From Pseudonocardia sp. (lineage in GTDB: Bacteria > Actinomycetota > Actinomycetes > Mycobacteriales > Pseudonocardiaceae), in the NCBI GenBank assembly GCA_030453005.1, contig JAKDLE010000185.1:1-6276 (forward strand): a DNA stretch of 6,276 nt. The letters run 5' to 3'. Positions 1-6,212 of the stretch are shown here, in pieces. The translations under genes and the position numbers were made by a program. Position 1 is the stretch's first letter; every line of letters starts with the position of its first letter. The notes under the pieces are model-generated. The model had not been told where the DNA came from. It did not search any database and was given only the letters and a program-made list of their open reading frames with translations.

Positions 1-63
1 GGCGTCGTAAGGCGGCGGGGAGACGTCGAGCGTCTCCTCACCCGCCACCACCGTCCCGAACAT
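1..63 (-). CDS. 5' end of a LexA-controlled gene, possibly a DUF222/13E12-type HNH endonuclease (partial)
   Basis: Only the first 21 codons are in the window, beginning MFGTVVAGEETLDV and continuing with a proline run before the edge. The frame is open to the edge. The start is chosen because the ATG at 63..61 lies seven bases downstream of a TAAAAT hexamer and inside an SOS box, the layout of a leaderless SOS gene. From memory, DUF222/13E12-repeat proteins (HNH nucleases abundant in actinobacteria, some LexA-regulated in mycobacteria) often start M-F because ATGTTC is half of the LexA palindrome, and many have an acidic, proline-rich N-terminus. The DUF222 and HNH domains themselves would lie outside the window, so the family is an inference. 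Another DNA-damage gene would fit equally well. Confidence 0.45.
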   Translation of the reverse strand, partial: MFGTVVAGEETLDVSPPPYDA

Positions 64-71
64 GTGTTCGA
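56..71 (-). promoter_or_regulatory. LexA SOS box overlapping a leaderless start codon
   Basis: On the minus strand the site reads TCGAACACATGTTCGG. It matches the actinobacterial/Bacillus-type SOS box TCGAAC-N4-GTTCGA at 11 of the 12 specified bases; only the last base differs. The ATG start of the leftward gene is inside the box, so bound LexA would cover the transcription and translation start together. The expected effect is tight repression, relieved on DNA damage. The match is seen directly; regulation is inferred. Confidence 0.75.
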
Positions 72-76
72 TTTTA
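71..76 (-). promoter_or_regulatory. -10 hexamer TAAAAT for the leftward SOS gene
   Basis: TAAAAT on the minus strand fits the actinobacterial TANNNT -10 consensus. It ends eight positions before the A of the ATG, with a seven-base gap. Transcription would therefore begin at or next to the start codon, giving a leaderless mRNA. A weak -35 candidate is the GTCGAC-containing stretch around 94-100. The hexamer abuts the SOS box. Confidence 0.5.
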
Positions 77-191
77 GCACGGTGCGGCGCATCCGTCGAC
101 CAGTACCGGCGAGACGAGCGGGGCGGGCACGAGCCGACCGCACCCCAGCGGTGAGCCGTCGACCCTGTCGCCGGGGACGGCGACGCCGCCC
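72..191. other. Stretch with no recognisable gene between the SOS promoter and the transposase remnant
   Basis: Apart from the -10 box at its left end, I find no supported coding sequence, RNA gene or repeat here. The plus-strand frames are open only because GC-rich DNA has few stops, and they translate to arginine- and proline-rich protein without a recognisable motif. It may include decayed 5' sequence of the neighbouring insertion element. I found no terminal inverted repeat by eye. Confidence 0.4.
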
Positions 192-560
192 GTGTCATCC
201 GCCCGTCCGGCCTGCCCACCACCAGGAGTCGGCCGACCGGAGCCGAGGGGCACGATCAACGGATCGCAACGGTCCGTCGCCTGGACACCAGCGGGCTGCT
301 ACTCGCGGTCGTGGTCACCACCGCCGGAATCCAGCACCGCGACACCGCCCACCGACTCCTGGCCCTGCCCAGCGGTCGGTTCGCCACGCCCAGCCTCATC
401 CGGGGCGACGCCGGATACGCCGGACGACTCGTCCTCTGGGCCCGCAACGCCCTGCCGCTGACCGTCAAGGTCATGGGTCGGCAAGCGTGGAGCACGTTGC
501 AGTCCTTCGAGCGCACCGACGACGCGAACCCGATGATCATGAAGATGCCCCGCCGCCGCC
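192..560 (+). pseudogene. Remnant of an IS5-family DDE transposase, frameshifted and truncated
   Basis: Two frames together give the middle of an IS5-type transposase. In the frame of position 249 the peptide is GTINGSQRSVA, matching the family's G-K-K-I-N-G-R-K-R-H segment. About ten codons later the homology continues one frame over, from about 284, as DTSGLLLAVVVTTAGIQHRD and then RGDAGYAGRLVLWARNALPLTVKV. The family pattern is VDT-GLLL-VVVTAA-VQDRD, then ADGGYAGRLV-WA. The second catalytic aspartate survives in GDAGYAG. The N-terminal helix-turn-helix, the first aspartate and the VVERT-type segment with the catalytic glutamate are missing. A weak trace, FERTDDA, near 507-527 may be the C-terminal YER segment, implying internal deletions. 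The reading frame shifts near 280. It cannot encode an active enzyme, and its exact ends are uncertain. Confidence 0.7.
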
Positions 561-641
561 CCAGGACATGCGGACAGGTAGATCGAGTTTCACAATGCGC
601 CCTGAGCCTGAGACGGACGGGCGGCGTCGACGGGCGCTCCG

Positions 642-647
642 TACGCT
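642..647 (+). promoter_or_regulatory. -10 hexamer TACGCT, leaderless promoter for the HAD phosphatase
   Basis: TACGCT fits TANNNT and is followed by exactly seven bases and then GTG at 655. This is the usual geometry of actinobacterial leaderless promoters. There is no convincing Shine-Dalgarno sequence before either candidate start of the downstream gene, which favours this reading. No clear -35 is visible. Confidence 0.4.
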
Positions 648-654
648 GGACGAC

Positions 655-1467
655 GTGCAGGCTCCCCGACTGGTCGCGTCCGACGTCGACGGCACCCTGC
701 TCGGGCCCGACGACGAGGTTCCGGCGCGGTCCGTCGCCGTGATCGGGCGGCTGGTGGCGGCCGGTGTGGGGTTCGTGCTGGTCACCGGTAGGCCGCCGCG
801 GTGGATCCCGCCGGTGCTGGCGCAGCTCGGGCTCGGCCGGTTCGCCGTCTGCGCCAACGGTGCCGTGCTCTACGACGCGAGCGAGGACCGCGTGGTCTGG
901 TCGCAGGCCCTCGCCCCGGAGGCCCTCGCCGAGCTGGCCGCCACCGTCGCGGAGGTGCTGCCCACCAGCGGGCTCGCCGTGGAGCGGCTCGGCACCGGCG
1001 CGTTCGACGACCCGGCGAGCGGGTTCGTCGCCGAGCCCGCGTACCGCCACGCCTGGCCCGACTCCGACAACCACATCGCACACCGCTCCGAGCTGGTGTC
1101 CGAGCCCGCGGTGAAGATGCTGGTGCGCTGCGCCGAGCTGGGCAGCGACGCGATGGTGGCGGCGCTCGCGCCGGTCGTCGGCGCGCGCGCCGACCTCACC
1201 TTCTCCCACCCCCGCGGCCTGGTGGAGATCTCCCCGCCCGGGGGCACGAAGGCCACCCGGCACGGCGAGGTGGCGAAGCGCCTCGGCGTCACCGCCGCCG
1301 ACGTCGTCGCGTTCGGGGACATGCCCAACGACCTGGAGATGCTGCGCTGGGCGGGGCACGGCGTGGCGATGGGCAACGCCCACCCCACCCTCCTGGAGAT
1401 CGCGGACGAGGTGACGGCGGGCAACGGCGACGACGGCCTGGCGCTGGTGCTGGAGCGCTGGTTCTGA
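655..1467 (+). CDS. Cof-type HAD-superfamily phosphatase
   Basis: A cytosolic, magnesium-dependent phosphatase of the Cof/YbiV-like HAD subfamily, 270 residues, the usual length. All four HAD motifs are present. Motif I is DVDGTL at residues 10-15, with nucleophile D10 and acid/base D12. Motif II is T44 in VTGRPP. Motif III is K199 in GGTKATRHG. Motif IV is GDMPND at 221-226, with D222 and D226. The conserved tail GVAMGNAHPTLLEIADEV follows. Residues of about 80-195 between motifs II and III form the C2-type cap that selects substrate, so the substrate (probably a sugar phosphate or similar metabolite) cannot be told. The GTG at 655 is chosen for its leaderless -10 box and because family members start just before motif I. 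An ATG at 595 would add 20 residues rich in arginine and acidic residues. The gene stands alone; a separate promoter follows it. Confidence 0.88.
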   Translation: MQAPRLVASDVDGTLLGPDDEVPARSVAVIGRLVAAGVGFVLVTGRPPRWIPPVLAQLGLGRFAVCANGAVLYDASEDRVVWSQALAPEALAELAATVAEVLPTSGLAVERLGTGAFDDPASGFVAEPAYRHAWPDSDNHIAHRSELVSEPAVKMLVRCAELGSDAMVAALAPVVGARADLTFSHPRGLVEISPPGGTKATRHGEVAKRLGVTAADVVAFGDMPNDLEMLRWAGHGVAMGNAHPTLLEIADEVTAGNGDDGLALVLERWF

Positions 1468-1497
1468 CCGCGGCCGCCGGGAGATCGGACCGCGTCG

Positions 1498-1526
1498 GGG
1501 ACGGCCGGAGCCTGCCCGCGTAGGAT
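1498..1526 (+). promoter_or_regulatory. Probable promoter of the PAP2-ubiA-rmlAB operon
   Basis: TAGGAT at 1521-1526 is a good actinobacterial housekeeping -10 box. GGGACG at 1498-1503, 17 bases upstream, is an acceptable -35. The predicted transcript starts near 1533, leaving about 60 bases of leader before the GGAGG at 1583. It lies in the gap after the HAD gene, so the four-gene operon would be transcribed separately from it. I saw no strong terminator between the two genes. Confidence 0.45.
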
Positions 1527-1582
1527 TCGTCGCGTCCCTGCACCGCCGATCGGCCCGCGGAGAGAGTCTGCGCCGCAGCCCT

Positions 1583-1612
1583 GGAGGCCCCGTCGTGACC
1601 CAGTCCCGATGA
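1583..1612 (+). other. Shine-Dalgarno plus five-codon leader minigene overlapping the PAP2 start
   Basis: GGAGG at 1583-1587 is spaced seven bases from a GTG at 1595, the best ribosome-binding site near the PAP2 start. From that GTG the frame reads MTQSR and stops at TGA 1610-1612, which overlaps the PAP2 ATG at 1609 as ATGA. PAP2 itself has no Shine-Dalgarno sequence at normal spacing. PAP2 may therefore be translated by termination-reinitiation. Alternatively, a one-base loss has put the original GTG start out of frame. One extra base before 1606 would give MTQSP, continuing directly into the pentapeptide repeats. Confidence 0.5.
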
Positions 1613-1725
1613 GCGGAGTCCCGATGACCGCAGCCCCGATGAGCGCAGGCCCGACGAGCACAGGCCCGATGAGCGCAGGCCCGACGAGCGCAGGCCCGAT
1701 GACCGCAGCCTCGACGACCCGGCCC
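1606..1725 (+). repeat. 15-bp tandem repeat encoding M/T-S/T-x-x-P pentapeptides
   Basis: Seven tandem 15-bp units run from 1606 to 1710, with consensus CCGATGAGCGCAGGC, and a diverged eighth follows at 1711-1725. They encode [35 protein letters not shown] type peptides, shifted by one codon relative to the DNA unit. Five units carry an in-frame ATG (1609, 1624, 1639, 1669, 1699). A 14-base version of the unit sits just upstream at 1592-1605. Such arrays change copy number by slippage. Confidence 0.85.
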
Positions 1726-2298
1726 GACGGCCGCTTCGACCCCGTCCGCGCCTTCGAGGTGCGTGCCCTGGGTGCCGTGCAGCGTGTGGTCGTGTCGCCG
1801 CCGCTCCTGCGGGTGGCGCACGGGATGTCGCTGTTCGGGGAGCACGCCGCGGGGTGGCTCGCGATCGGCGCGGCCGGTGCGCTCCTCGATCGTCCGCGTC
1901 GCCGGGAGTGGCTCACGGCCACCGCCGGGGTGGCGTTCGCACACGGCGCGTCGGTCGGGGTCAAGCGGGTCGTGCGGCGCCCACGGCCTACCGACCCCGC
2001 CGTGCTGGTGCGGGTAGGCACCCCGAGCAGGCTCAGCTTCCCGTCCGCGCACGCCACCTCCACCACCGCCGCGGCGGTGTTGTTCGGTGCCCTGCTGCGC
2101 GGGGTGGGCGGGGGAGTCGCGGTCGCACTCGTGGTGCCCCCGATGGCGCTGTCGCGGCTGGTGCTCGGCGTCCACTACCCCAGCGACGTGGTCGCGGGGT
2201 CCCTGCTCGGTGCGGCCGTGGCGGCGGTCGCGCGCCGTGCGGCGTCCCGCGCCGCGACCATGAGCCACGCGGAGCTGACGTGGAGGAAGACCCGATGA
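1609..2298 (+). CDS. PAP2-family phosphatase, probable decaprenylphosphoryl-5-phosphoribose phosphatase (Rv3807c-like)
   Basis: A small membrane phosphatase of the PAP2 family, 229 residues from this start. The three-part active site is complete. It consists of K119-x6-R126-P127, P145-S-A-H148, and S182-R183-x5-H189-x3-D193. Wording around these sites ([52 protein letters not shown]) closely follows mycobacterial Rv3807c. That protein is proposed to remove the 5-phosphate from decaprenyl-phosphoryl-phosphoribose to give decaprenyl-phosphoryl-ribose. Hydrophobic stretches near 80-115, 145-180 and 190-215 suggest membrane segments. Residues 1-37 are a low-complexity pentapeptide repeat outside the fold, and the true start may be any of five in-frame ATGs. 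The gene ends in an ATGA overlap with the next gene, the synthase that makes its substrate, which supports the assignment. A general lipid phosphatase role is the alternative. Confidence 0.85.
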   Translation: MSGVPMTAAPMSAGPTSTGPMSAGPTSAGPMTAASTTRPDGRFDPVRAFEVRALGAVQRVVVSPPLLRVAHGMSLFGEHAAGWLAIGAAGALLDRPRRREWLTATAGVAFAHGASVGVKRVVRRPRPTDPAVLVRVGTPSRLSFPSAHATSTTAAAVLFGALLRGVGGGVAVALVVPPMALSRLVLGVHYPSDVVAGSLLGAAVAAVARRAASRAATMSHAELTWRKTR

Positions 2299-3215
2299 CC
2301 CGCACCGACGTGCCGTCCACGGTGGAGGCCGTCCCGCCCATGGGCGTGGCCCGCGGCGTGCTGAGGACGATGCGTCCGCGGCAGTGGGTGAAGAACGTCC
2401 TCGTGCTCGCGGCGCCGTTCGCGGCGGGCATGTTGTTCGGTCCCGTGCTCGCGCTCGACCTGGCGATCGCGTTCGTGGCGTTCTCGTTGGCGGCGTCGGG
2501 GATCTACCTGGTCAACGACGCCAAGGACGTCCTGGCCGACCGCGCCCATCCGACGAAGTGCCACCGCCCGATCGCGGCGGGGATCGTCTCGCCCACGCTG
2601 GCGCTTGTCGTGGCCTCGGTGCTGCTCGTCGGGTCGCTGGTGCTGAGCGTCTTCGCGAGCGTGAACCTGCTGATCGTGCTGGCGGTGTACGTCGTCGTGC
2701 AGCTCGCCTACTGTTTCTGGCTCAAGCACCAGCCGGTGCTCGACATCTGCATCGTCGCGTCGGGTTTCCTGCTGCGCGCCATCGCGGGGGGCGCGGCCAC
2801 CGGGATCCCGCTGTCGCAGTGGTTCCTGCTCTCGGCCGGGTTCGGCTCGCTGTTCATGGTGGCGGGCAAGCGGTACGCGGAGATGATCCTCGCGGAGCGC
2901 ACCGGGGCGAAGATCCGCAAGTCGTTGGAGAGCTACTCGGCGTCGTACCTGCGGTTCGTGTGGGGCCTCTCGGCCACCGTGCTGATCAGCACCTACTGCC
3001 TGTGGGCGTTCGAGATCCGGGCCGCGCAGCCGAACAACACGGTGTGGTCGGTGATCTCCATCGTGCCGTTCGTGGTCGCGGTGCTGCGCTACGCGGTGGA
3101 CGTCGACAGCGGCGGCGGGGGCGAGCCCGAGGAGATCGCGCTCGGCGACCGCGTGCTGCAGGTCCTCGCGTTCGCCTGGATCGCCACGCTGTCAGTGGCG
3201 GTCTACGTCCCGTGA
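2295..3215 (+). CDS. ubiA: Decaprenyl-phosphate phosphoribosyltransferase (DPPR synthase, UbiA superfamily, Rv3806c-like)
   Basis: An integral membrane prenyltransferase-fold enzyme of 306 residues; Rv3806c is about 300. It transfers phosphoribose from PRPP to decaprenyl phosphate, the committed step towards decaprenyl-phosphoryl-arabinose, the arabinose donor for arabinogalactan and lipoarabinomannan. The UbiA metal/diphosphate motif is seen as N74-D75-A-K-D78 with D82, running on into HPTKCHRP. The second polar loop has [20 protein letters not shown] from K192. The C-terminal part ([48 protein letters not shown]) strongly resembles Rv3806c and separates it from menaquinone- or heme-pathway UbiA enzymes. 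Several strongly hydrophobic segments are spread along the chain. The start has GGAGGA at 2282-2287, seven bases upstream. It overlaps PAP2 by ATGA and rmlA by GTGA. The symbol follows mycobacterial usage. Confidence 0.92.
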   Translation: MTRTDVPSTVEAVPPMGVARGVLRTMRPRQWVKNVLVLAAPFAAGMLFGPVLALDLAIAFVAFSLAASGIYLVNDAKDVLADRAHPTKCHRPIAAGIVSPTLALVVASVLLVGSLVLSVFASVNLLIVLAVYVVVQLAYCFWLKHQPVLDICIVASGFLLRAIAGGAATGIPLSQWFLLSAGFGSLFMVAGKRYAEMILAERTGAKIRKSLESYSASYLRFVWGLSATVLISTYCLWAFEIRAAQPNNTVWSVISIVPFVVAVLRYAVDVDSGGGGEPEEIALGDRVLQVLAFAWIATLSVAVYVP

Positions 3216-4096
3216 GGGGCATCATCCTGGCCGGTGGCGCGGGCACCCGGCTGCACCCGATCACGCGCGCGGTGTCCAAGCAGCTGCTGCCCGTCTTCGA
3301 CAAGCCGATGATCTACTACCCGCTCTCGGTGCTGATGCTCGCGGGCATCCGCGAGATCCTGGTCATCACCACCCCCGAGGAGCAGCCGATGTTCCGGCGG
3401 CTGCTCGGCGACGGCGCGGAGCTGGGCCTGGAGCTGAGCTACGCGGCGCAGGCGGAGCCAGGAGGCATCGCCGAGGCGTTCGTCCTCGGCGCCGGGCACA
3501 TCGGGGACGAGTCGTGCGCGCTCGTGCTGGGGGACAACATCTTCCACGGCCAGGGCTTCGCGGAGACGCTGCGCGCCTGCATCGCGGGTGTGGAGCGGGG
3601 CGACGACGGCGCGGTGCTGTTCGGGTACCCGGTGCGCGACCCGCAGCGCTACGGGGTGGGGGTCGCCGACGCCGACGGCAGGCTCGTCGACATCGAGGAG
3701 AAGCCGACCCGGCCGCGGTCCAACCGCGCGATCACCGGCCTCTACCTCTACGACTCCCGGGTGGTCGACATCGCCCGCGGCCTGACGCCCTCGGCGCGCG
3801 GCGAGCTGGAGATCACCGACGTCAACCGGGTGTACCTGGACAAGGGCGCGGCACGGCTGGTCGACCTCGGCCGCGGCTTCGCGTGGCTCGACACCGGCAC
3901 CCACGACTCGCTCGTCGAGGCGAGCCAGTACGTGCAGGTGCTCGAGCACCGGCAGGGCGTGCGGATCGCGTGCATCGAGGAGATCGCGTTGGACCGCGGC
4001 TGGATCGACGCCGACGCCTGTCACGCGCTGGGCGTGGCGCAGGGCAAGTCCGGATACGGGGAGTACGTGATGGCGGTCGCGGAGGCCAGCCGATGA
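3212..4096 (+). CDS. rmlA: Glucose-1-phosphate thymidylyltransferase
   Basis: A cytosolic nucleotidyltransferase, 294 residues, typical of the short RmlA family. It joins dTTP and glucose-1-phosphate to give dTDP-glucose, the first step to dTDP-rhamnose. Visible are the N-terminal [11 protein letters not shown] signature at residues 8-18, and K23 in the [17 protein letters not shown] segment. LGDN at 106-109 has metal ligand D108, and EKP at 163-165 binds the sugar. D227 in [10 protein letters not shown] is the second metal aspartate. The start is the GTG at 3212, directly before the nucleotide-binding strand. It overlaps the ubiA stop as GTGA and has no good Shine-Dalgarno sequence, so translation is probably coupled to ubiA. 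Its place in this operon suggests rhamnose for the cell-wall linker rather than a secondary metabolite, but dTDP-glucose can feed either. Confidence 0.95.
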   Translation: MRGIILAGGAGTRLHPITRAVSKQLLPVFDKPMIYYPLSVLMLAGIREILVITTPEEQPMFRRLLGDGAELGLELSYAAQAEPGGIAEAFVLGAGHIGDESCALVLGDNIFHGQGFAETLRACIAGVERGDDGAVLFGYPVRDPQRYGVGVADADGRLVDIEEKPTRPRSNRAITGLYLYDSRVVDIARGLTPSARGELEITDVNRVYLDKGAARLVDLGRGFAWLDTGTHDSLVEASQYVQVLEHRQGVRIACIEEIALDRGWIDADACHALGVAQGKSGYGEYVMAVAEASR

Positions 4097-5055
4097 GGGT
4101 CCTCGTCACCGGCGGGGCCGGGTTCATCGGCTCGCACTACGTGCGGTCACTGCTGGCCGGGGCCTATCCGGCGTACGCCGACGCCGAGGTGGTGGTGCTC
4201 GACCTGCTCACCTACGCGGGCACGCTCACCAACCTCCCGTCGGGCGGGTTCAGGTTCGTGCGGGGCGACATCCGCGATCCGGTCGCCGTCACGCAGGCCA
4301 TGGCGGGCGTCGACGTGGTGGTGCACTTCGCCGCGGAGTCCCACGTCGACCGCTCGATCGCCGGCGCGGCCGACTTCGTCTCCACCAACGTCGTCGGCAC
4401 CCAGGTGCTGCTGCAGACGGCGCTGGCCGAGGGCGTGAGCCGGTTCGTGCACGTGTCCACCGACGAGGTGTACGGCTCGATCGACTCCGGCTCGTGGCCG
4501 GAGACGCACGCGCTGGAGCCGAACTCGCCGTACTCGGCGTCGAAGGCGTCCTCGGACCTGCTGGCGCGGGCCTACCACCGCACCTACGGCCTGCCGGTGT
4601 GCGTCACGCGCTGCTCGAACAACTACGGCCCGCACCAGTTCCCGGAGAAGGTCATCCCGCTGTTCGTGTCCAACCTGCTCGACGGGAAGCCGGTGCCCCT
4701 CTACGGCGACGGGCTCAACGTGCGCGACTGGCTGCACGTCGACGACCACTGCCGCGGAATCCAGCTCGTGGCGGAGAAGGGCCGCGACGGCGAGGTCTAC
4801 AACATCGGCGGCGGCACGGAGATCACCAACCGCGACCTGACCCACCGGCTGCTCGCCACGGTCGGGGCGGGCGAGGAGATGGTCGAGCCGGTGCCCGACC
4901 GCCTGGGCCACGACCGCCGCTACAGCGTGGACTGGTCGAAGATCGCCGACGAGCTCGGTTACGCCCCGCGGGTGCCGTTCGAGCAGGGGCTCTCCGACAC
5001 CGTCGCCTGGTACACCGCCAACCGTGCGTGGTGGGAACCGCTCAAACCCCGCTGA
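4093..5055 (+). CDS. rmlB: dTDP-glucose 4,6-dehydratase
   Basis: An extended short-chain dehydrogenase/reductase, 320 residues, close to the family length. It uses a tightly bound NAD to convert dTDP-glucose to dTDP-4-keto-6-deoxyglucose. The Rossmann motif TGGAGFIGS is at residues 6-14. The catalytic residues are T123, D124 and E125 in STDEVYG, with Y147 and K151 in YSASK. The D-E pair marks a dehydratase rather than an epimerase. The substrate-binding segment [18 protein letters not shown] and the later [11 protein letters not shown] are intact. GGAGG at 4081-4085 sits seven bases before the ATG, and the ATGA overlap joins it to rmlA. It is the last gene of the operon; rmlC and rmlD, which finish dTDP-rhamnose, do not follow it. 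The DNA after its stop belongs to a broken ATPase locus. Confidence 0.95.
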   Translation: MRVLVTGGAGFIGSHYVRSLLAGAYPAYADAEVVVLDLLTYAGTLTNLPSGGFRFVRGDIRDPVAVTQAMAGVDVVVHFAAESHVDRSIAGAADFVSTNVVGTQVLLQTALAEGVSRFVHVSTDEVYGSIDSGSWPETHALEPNSPYSASKASSDLLARAYHRTYGLPVCVTRCSNNYGPHQFPEKVIPLFVSNLLDGKPVPLYGDGLNVRDWLHVDDHCRGIQLVAEKGRDGEVYNIGGGTEITNRDLTHRLLATVGAGEEMVEPVPDRLGHDRRYSVDWSKIADELGYAPRVPFEQGLSDTVAWYTANRAWWEPLKPR

Positions 5056-5088
5056 CACCCCGCCCGTCCCCGGATCAACGGAGGCTGG

Positions 5089-5196
5089 GTGGCCGCGCGG
5101 ATCGTCCAAACCTACTCCGCGGATTGTCCATACCGTGACCGCGGATTGTCCACGCCGCCGATGGCGATCGTCCTCGTTCGCCGGAACGCCCCTTGA
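5089..5196 (+). other. 35-codon ORF with ribosome-binding site, ending TTGA at the DUF4143 remnant
   Basis: A GTG at 5089 follows GGAGG at 5080-5084 by four bases. The frame runs through the 22-bp repeats to TGA at 5194-5196 and ends MAIVLVRRNAP. That tail resembles the I-V-I-D-E-V-Q-R-x-P region (Walker B and after) of AAA_14/DUF4143 ATPases with residues missing. The stop overlaps the TTG that opens the next frame. The most likely reading is a frameshifted scrap of the ATPase fused by chance to an upstream open frame. A real small peptide is less likely, because the 22-bp repeat is not a multiple of three. Confidence 0.25.
5095..5152 (+). repeat. Three direct repeats spaced 22 bp apart, operator- or iteron-like
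   Basis: CCGCGGATTGTCCA occurs exactly at 5117-5130 and 5139-5152. A copy with two mismatches (GCGCGGATCGTCCA) is at 5095-5108. Start-to-start spacing is 22 bp each time, about two helical turns, so bound proteins would face the same side. A fainter, one-base-shifted match (GGCGATCGTCC) lies at 5163-5173. The repeats sit just upstream of the ATPase remnant and may be the operator of its former promoter. Confidence 0.7.
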
Positions 5197-6173
5197 TCAG
5201 GTCCAGCGTCGATCGGGACCAGCGGCCGGGCCGGTTCCTGATCACGGGAAGCTCCCGGCTCAGCGCCAACCGGGCGGTGTCGGAGACACTCGCGGGCCGC
5301 ATCGAGCGGCACACGCTGTGGCCGCTGAGCCAGGGCGAGCTCGAACTGCGGCGCGAGACGTTCCTCGATCGACTGCTGTCGTCGTCCCCGGTCGCAGCTC
5401 CGGACTCCCGACTGGGAAAGCGGGACTATCTCGAACGGGCGGTGGCCGGTGGGTTTCCCGAAGCGGTGGCGCGGCGCGGGCCGCGGCGGCGGTCGTGGTT
5501 CACCGCGTTCGTCGAGACCGTGATCGAACGTGAGGCCCCCGGCATCTCCGCATCTCCGCGGACGGCCGACCTGCCCCGCCTGCTCCGGTTGGTCGCGGCG
5601 CGGCACGCCGGGGTCCTGAACGTCAGCGATCTGGCCGCTGACGCGCAACTGCCCAGGAGCAGCGTGCTGCGATACCTCGACGTACTGGAGGCCGTGTTCC
5701 TGACCGTCCGGATCCCCGCCTGGTCGGCCAACCTCAGCCAGCGGGAGATCCGCGCCCCCAAGATCTTCCTGACCGACTCCGGCCTGGCTGCGGCCCTGCG
5801 GCGGGCGGAGGTCGACACGATGATGCTGCCGGAACGCGCTCGCGGTTCGGACGGCCCGATCGTCGAGGGTTTCGTGCTCGCCGAACTGCTCCGGCAGAGC
5901 GCGGTCTCGTCCGATCCACCGCTGCTGTCCCACTACCGCGACCGCGACGGCTTGGAGGTCGACCTCGTCGTAGAGGGTCCCGATGGTCGGATCGCCGTGA
6001 TCGAGATCAAGGCCGGGCCGGGTGTGCCTGCCGCGGCGGTCCGCAACATGGTGTCGTTGCGCGACCGCGTCGGCAGCCGGTTCGCCGCAGGCGTCGTGCT
6101 GCACTCGGGGCCGCGCACCACCCACCTGGGCGATCGGATCGTCGGAGTGCCGCTGGCTGCGCTCTGGGGGTGA
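5193..6173 (+). CDS. AAA_14/DUF4143 family ATPase, N-terminally truncated (probable pseudogene)
   Basis: The open frame gives 326 residues covering the C-terminal part of an AAA_14/DUF4143 protein. Full-length members are usually around 400 residues, and their cellular role is poorly known. Homology begins at VDRDQRPGRFLITGSSRL, the strand after Walker B, then LAGRIERHTLWPLSQGEL. A winged-helix-like stretch follows (VLNVSDLAADAQLPRSSVLRYLDVLE), then KIFLTDSGLAAAL, GPIVEGFVLAELLRQ and a nuclease-like E255-V-D257 ... E271-I-K273 motif typical of DUF4143. Walker A and Walker B are missing, so the remnant cannot bind ATP as its relatives do. No good start codon or Shine-Dalgarno sequence exists. 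The TTG at 5193 is only the first possible start; the frame is open from 5139. Codon use matches its neighbours. I judge it a decayed gene whose C-terminal part remains open. Confidence 0.7.
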   Translation: MIRSSVDRDQRPGRFLITGSSRLSANRAVSETLAGRIERHTLWPLSQGELELRRETFLDRLLSSSPVAAPDSRLGKRDYLERAVAGGFPEAVARRGPRRRSWFTAFVETVIEREAPGISASPRTADLPRLLRLVAARHAGVLNVSDLAADAQLPRSSVLRYLDVLEAVFLTVRIPAWSANLSQREIRAPKIFLTDSGLAAALRRAEVDTMMLPERARGSDGPIVEGFVLAELLRQSAVSSDPPLLSHYRDRDGLEVDLVVEGPDGRIAVIEIKAGPGVPAAAVRNMVSLRDRVGSRFAAGVVLHSGPRTTHLGDRIVGVPLAALWG

Positions 6174-6212
6174 ACGAGTCGGTCTTGCGTGCTCGGTTCG
6201 CGGCGGGAGTCC

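Noticed and set aside
19..37. Inverted repeat GGAGACG-TCGAG-CGTCTCC, terminator-like
   Set aside because: It lies inside the coding start of the leftward gene, has no T-run on either side, and is readily explained by codons for Glu-Glu-Thr-Leu-Asp-Val.
64..654. Extension of the HAD frame upstream to a GTG at 64
   Set aside because: The added 197 codons are Arg/Pro-rich without family similarity, cross the IS5 remnant in a different frame, and begin inside the SOS box. Motif I normally lies within the first 10-15 residues of Cof proteins.
256..2268. Very long minus-strand open frame (670 codons) opposite the HAD and PAP2 genes
   Set aside because: It is antisense to two genes with complete catalytic motifs. 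Its translation is low-complexity His/Arg/Gly-rich protein with repeats that mirror the 15-bp array. Long antisense frames are expected at this GC content.
5056..5094. Search for a terminator after rmlB
   Set aside because: The C-rich stretch after the stop gives no stable hairpin followed by T residues that I can find by eye.
5095..5152. 22-bp repeats as a CRISPR array
   Set aside because: The 14-bp repeats with 8-bp gaps are far too short for repeat-spacer units, there are only three, and no cas gene is nearby.
5024..5533. 169-codon plus-strand frame across the rmlB end and the DUF4143 region
   Set aside because: It overlaps rmlB and the clearly homologous DUF4143 frame out of register. 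The LDQVQR string in it looks like the family's DEVQR but is not followed by matching sequence, so it is chance.
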